Shown in pieces: positions 4,907-7,359 of a stretch of DNA of 7,359 bases; the first letter of the stretch is position 1, and every line of letters begins with the position of its first letter. This stretch comes from Clostridia bacterium (GTDB lineage: Bacteria > Bacillota_A > Clostridia > Oscillospirales > CAG-272). The stretch covers positions 1-7,359 of the forward strand of contig JAFQUG010000105.1 in the NCBI GenBank assembly GCA_017408625.1, given 5' to 3'. Below the pieces are notes generated by a model. The model had not been told where the DNA came from. It was given only the letters and a program-made list of their open reading frames with translations, and did no database searches. The translations under genes were made by a program, and so were the position numbers.

Positions 4907-7359
4907 AAAAGAACCATCTTGCCCTTTTGCTGATCGCCACCCTGTCGCTGACCGTAGCAGTCGCCCTCTTTGCCTGCCCCTCCATGGCGGCAGACGACGA
5001 TTACGTTGCCCCTGCATTCTACGTAGACTTCAACGACAAGGAAAGCATTGCTTCCTGCTTTGACGTGCTTGGATGCGTTGGAACGCACAACAGCCAGGAG
5101 CAAGCCATGCAGATCCTGTTCGCGGACAATCAGAACGGTTACTGCTTCGACCCTTACATGAATCTTGCACTGCCGGAAGGCTCAGTGGATCTTGCCAAGT
5201 ACCACTACATGGCACTCCTGGTCAAGACCAACGACGTAACACGTGGCGGACAGATGCGTCTGCGCTCCTCGACCACCGCAGATCAGTACCCCTTCTTCAA
5301 CTTCAAATATCAGAATACCGACGACTGGCAGGTGGTGGTCATTGACCTGACCAGCCGCGCCACGGTGGGCGCATATCCTCCCTCCATGGAGCTTGGCGGC
5401 ACACTGACCAATCTGCGCCTTGATATGTTTGACAACTTCTGCGACCCCGGCGTGCAATACTATCTCAAGGCCTACGGCCTTTACGAGAACCGTGAGGATG
5501 CACAAACCTTTATTCACTTTGAAAGCGAGGTATCCAACGAGCCCGTGTTACCCGATATCGATTACAGCTCCTTCTGGAGAGGCGAGGGCTTTGCTTCTCC
5601 CGCCAACGCGCACCGCATGAACTGGGTCGCCTACGGCTTTAACAATACCTATCGCGCCCAGGTGGATGCCCTTTTGGGACAAGGATACGGCGGTATCGTC
5701 TCCAACGTCAACTTCAACCAACAGTACCTCAAGGATGAGAGCGAATTCACCCTTCTGCGCGACACCTACCTGTACGGCAAGCAGAACGACATGACGCTCT
5801 GGATCTACGACGAATATCAGTGGCCCAGCGGATCGGCTTATGGCCAGGTGCTGGACACCGACGCCTCCTGGCGCGCGGCCGGCATTGAGCACATCCGCAT
5901 CACTCTGGATAAGGCAAAATACACCTACACCCCCAGAGCGGGTATTGACCTTGAGATCAAGCTGGCGACCGTCAAGTCCGCCGGGAAAACCTGGACGCCC
6001 GAAGCAAACGGTGCTTCCCTTTCCTTTGACCTAACAGGCGAGATCAAGGGAGAATGCCTGCTTGACATTTACGTCCTGCGATACAGCGACGAGCATGAGC
6101 AGGACCGTACCGATTTCACCACACTCCATCACGTTGACCTGTTGCGTCCCGAGGCGGTTGCACGCTTTATCGAGCTGACGCACAAGCATTATAAGGATTC
6201 CTTTGGCGAGGACTTCTCCATGGTGGAGGCATTCTTTACCGACGAGCCGGGTCTTGGCAACCGCGATATGGAAAATTATATCGTATGGACCGAGGGCTTG
6301 GATGTCAAGTTCAAGGAAACATACGGCTACGAGCTGCAGCTCCCCCTGCTCTTTGAAGGCCACGACGAGGACGCGCAGCGCATGCGCATCCACTACTATT
6401 CCCTCGTTGCCGACCTGTTCAAGACCTCTTACATCGACCAGATCTCGGCCTGGTGCGAGGCAAACGGTACGGCATCCTCGGGACATTTGCTCTTTGAAGA
6501 AAACATGAACGACCACGTGGAGACCTACGGCGGTGATTTTATGCAGATCATCGGCGGCATGACCGTCCCGGGCGCGGATACGCTGTGGGTACACCCCAAC
6601 CAGCTGCTCTCCGAATGCTTTATCGGTAACCACATGGGTCTTCGCTTTGTAGCAAGTGCCGCACGTAACGCAGGTAAGAGCGAGGTCATGCTCGAGTACA
6701 ACCCCTCTGCCGTTTCCACCGAGGATTTCCAAAACGACAAGATGGGTGCTTCGATCGGCGGTGCTACGCTCACACGCCTGTTCGGCTCCACCGTTTATAA
6801 CGTCATCAATCCTCAGTACGATTACACCTACGATCAGATCAATCAGCTCAACACCTACGTCGGCCGCCTGAACACCATTCTTGACGGAACAATCGAGGCC
6901 GGCGATTTGGCGGTATTCTACCCTATCGCAACCGTTCAGGCACTGCACAATGCGGACGACGTCCATTCCTCCGCACATGGAGAGAATACGGCCGCTGTCG
7001 AGCTGAACCGCAACTACACACAGTTCTGTCTGGATCTCTTGCAAAAGCAAGTGCTTTATACCGTTATTGACGACCAAAGCATTTGTGCTGCAACCGTAAC
7101 CGATGACGGCAGACTGGCCATAGGCAACGGCTCTTACCGCACGCTGGTGCTTGCATACGGCGAGTACATCTCTGCAGGTGCTGCCGAAAAGCTGGCGCAG
7201 TTCAAAGAGGCGGGCGGCAATGTGGTATTTGCGGTCACCGGCTACGAGGATTACAAGGCCATTGACGCAAACGACAACGAGCGTGTGATTGCTGCCATGG
7301 AAAAGCTGTCGGATTGCGACCAGTTCAAGCAGACCGTAGCGGCAACCCGCATTTCCAAA
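4903..7359 (+). CDS. Secreted glycoside hydrolase, GH106-like (partial, runs off the right edge)
   Basis: It begins with an ATGA overlap after AGGAA and stays open for 819 codons to the window end, so the C-terminus is missing. Residues 1-29 form a signal peptide with likely cleavage at SMA-A. The LFAC sequence at 22-25 is a poor lipobox. Residues about 35-195 look like a beta-sandwich carbohydrate-binding module (DDWQVVVIDL, LRLDMF). The catalytic part has W300-I-Y-D-E304-x-x-W-P-S-G310, a beta-rich insertion (about 327-405), then F444-F-T-D-E448-P, S526-G-H-x-x-x-E532-E533, V555-P-G-A-D559 and V595-M-L-E598. From about 667 a flavodoxin-like domain begins (LAVFYP, then LVLAYGEYIS and AGGNVVF). 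This order matches GH106 alpha-L-rhamnosidases and related uncharacterised families. E448, E532/E533 and E598 are candidate catalytic or metal-binding acids. The sugar specificity is not proven. Confidence 0.8.
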   Translation, partial: MKKNHLALLLIATLSLTVAVALFACPSMAADDDYVAPAFYVDFNDKESIASCFDVLGCVGTHNSQEQAMQILFADNQNGYCFDPYMNLALPEGSVDLAKYHYMALLVKTNDVTRGGQMRLRSSTTADQYPFFNFKYQNTDDWQVVVIDLTSRATVGAYPPSMELGGTLTNLRLDMFDNFCDPGVQYYLKAYGLYENREDAQTFIHFESEVSNEPVLPDIDYSSFWRGEGFASPANAHRMNWVAYGFNNTYRAQVDALLGQGYGGIVSNVNFNQQYLKDESEFTLLRDTYLYGKQNDMTLWIYDEYQWPSGSAYGQVLDTDASWRAAGIEHIRITLDKAKYTYTPRAGIDLEIKLATVKSAGKTWTPEANGASLSFDLTGEIKGECLLDIYVLRYSDEHEQDRTDFTTLHHVDLLRPEAVARFIELTHKHYKDSFGEDFSMVEAFFTDEPGLGNRDMENYIVWTEGLDVKFKETYGYELQLPLLFEGHDEDAQRMRIHYYSLVADLFKTSYIDQISAWCEANGTASSGHLLFEENMNDHVETYGGDFMQIIGGMTVPGADTLWVHPNQLLSECFIGNHMGLRFVASAARNAGKSEVMLEYNPSAVSTEDFQNDKMGASIGGATLTRLFGSTVYNVINPQYDYTYDQINQLNTYVGRLNTILDGTIEAGDLAVFYPIATVQALHNADDVHSSAHGENTAAVELNRNYTQFCLDLLQKQVLYTVIDDQSICAATVTDDGRLAIGNGSYRTLVLAYGEYISAGAAEKLAQFKEAGGNVVFAVTGYEDYKAIDANDNERVIAAMEKLSDCDQFKQTVAATRISK

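Noticed and set aside
6031..7077. A 348-codon open frame on the minus strand, opposite the glycosidase
   Set aside because: It lies wholly within the plus-strand glycosidase, whose frame has clear family motifs over the same bases. The antisense frame shows no recognisable domain and is explained by codon bias in the real gene.

Overview
The window looks like a chromosomal segment from an anaerobic gut-type Bacillota (class Clostridia). The evidence is near-consensus sigma-A promoters, strong GGAGG-type Shine-Dalgarno sites, one TTG start, tight gene packing, and an intergenic repeat fragment at the left edge of a kind I recall from Oscillospiraceae-like genomes. The genus cannot be fixed from sequence alone.

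Layout. Positions 1-148 are intergenic: a repeat fragment, a 15-bp direct repeat, and a strong hairpin terminator. From 149 to 2768 runs a minus-strand operon of four small integral membrane proteins (order of transcription: 2768-2067, 2046-1399, 1371-760, 724-149). They are diverged paralogs: a signature, [AC]-[KQ]-[KQ]-x(8)-A-[WF]-[IFV]-P-x(10)-[AS]-[ED], aligns without gaps in all four. One promoter with perfect TTGACA/17 bp/TATAAT (2802-2830) and the terminator at 109-145 bracket the set. Function is unknown.

From 2769 to 2927 lies a compact divergent control region with two back-to-back promoters. From 2928 to the right edge runs a plus-strand operon of three genes joined by ATGA start/stop overlaps. 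They are a divergent PlsY-family (acyl-phosphate:glycerol-3-phosphate acyltransferase) membrane protein with altered catalytic motifs, a METTL25/GSTCD-type class I SAM methyltransferase with a PCCHH motif, and a secreted glycoside hydrolase resembling GH106 (alpha-L-rhamnosidase-type), which runs off the window at residue 819.

How the genes may work together. The plus operon ties a cytoplasmic methyltransferase and an atypical lipid-enzyme homolog to an exported glycan-degrading enzyme. The minus operon looks like a multi-subunit or multi-variant membrane protein set. A link between the two operons is only suggested by the shared divergent promoter region. The points most worth a second look are the four-paralog membrane array and the catalytically altered PlsY homolog.
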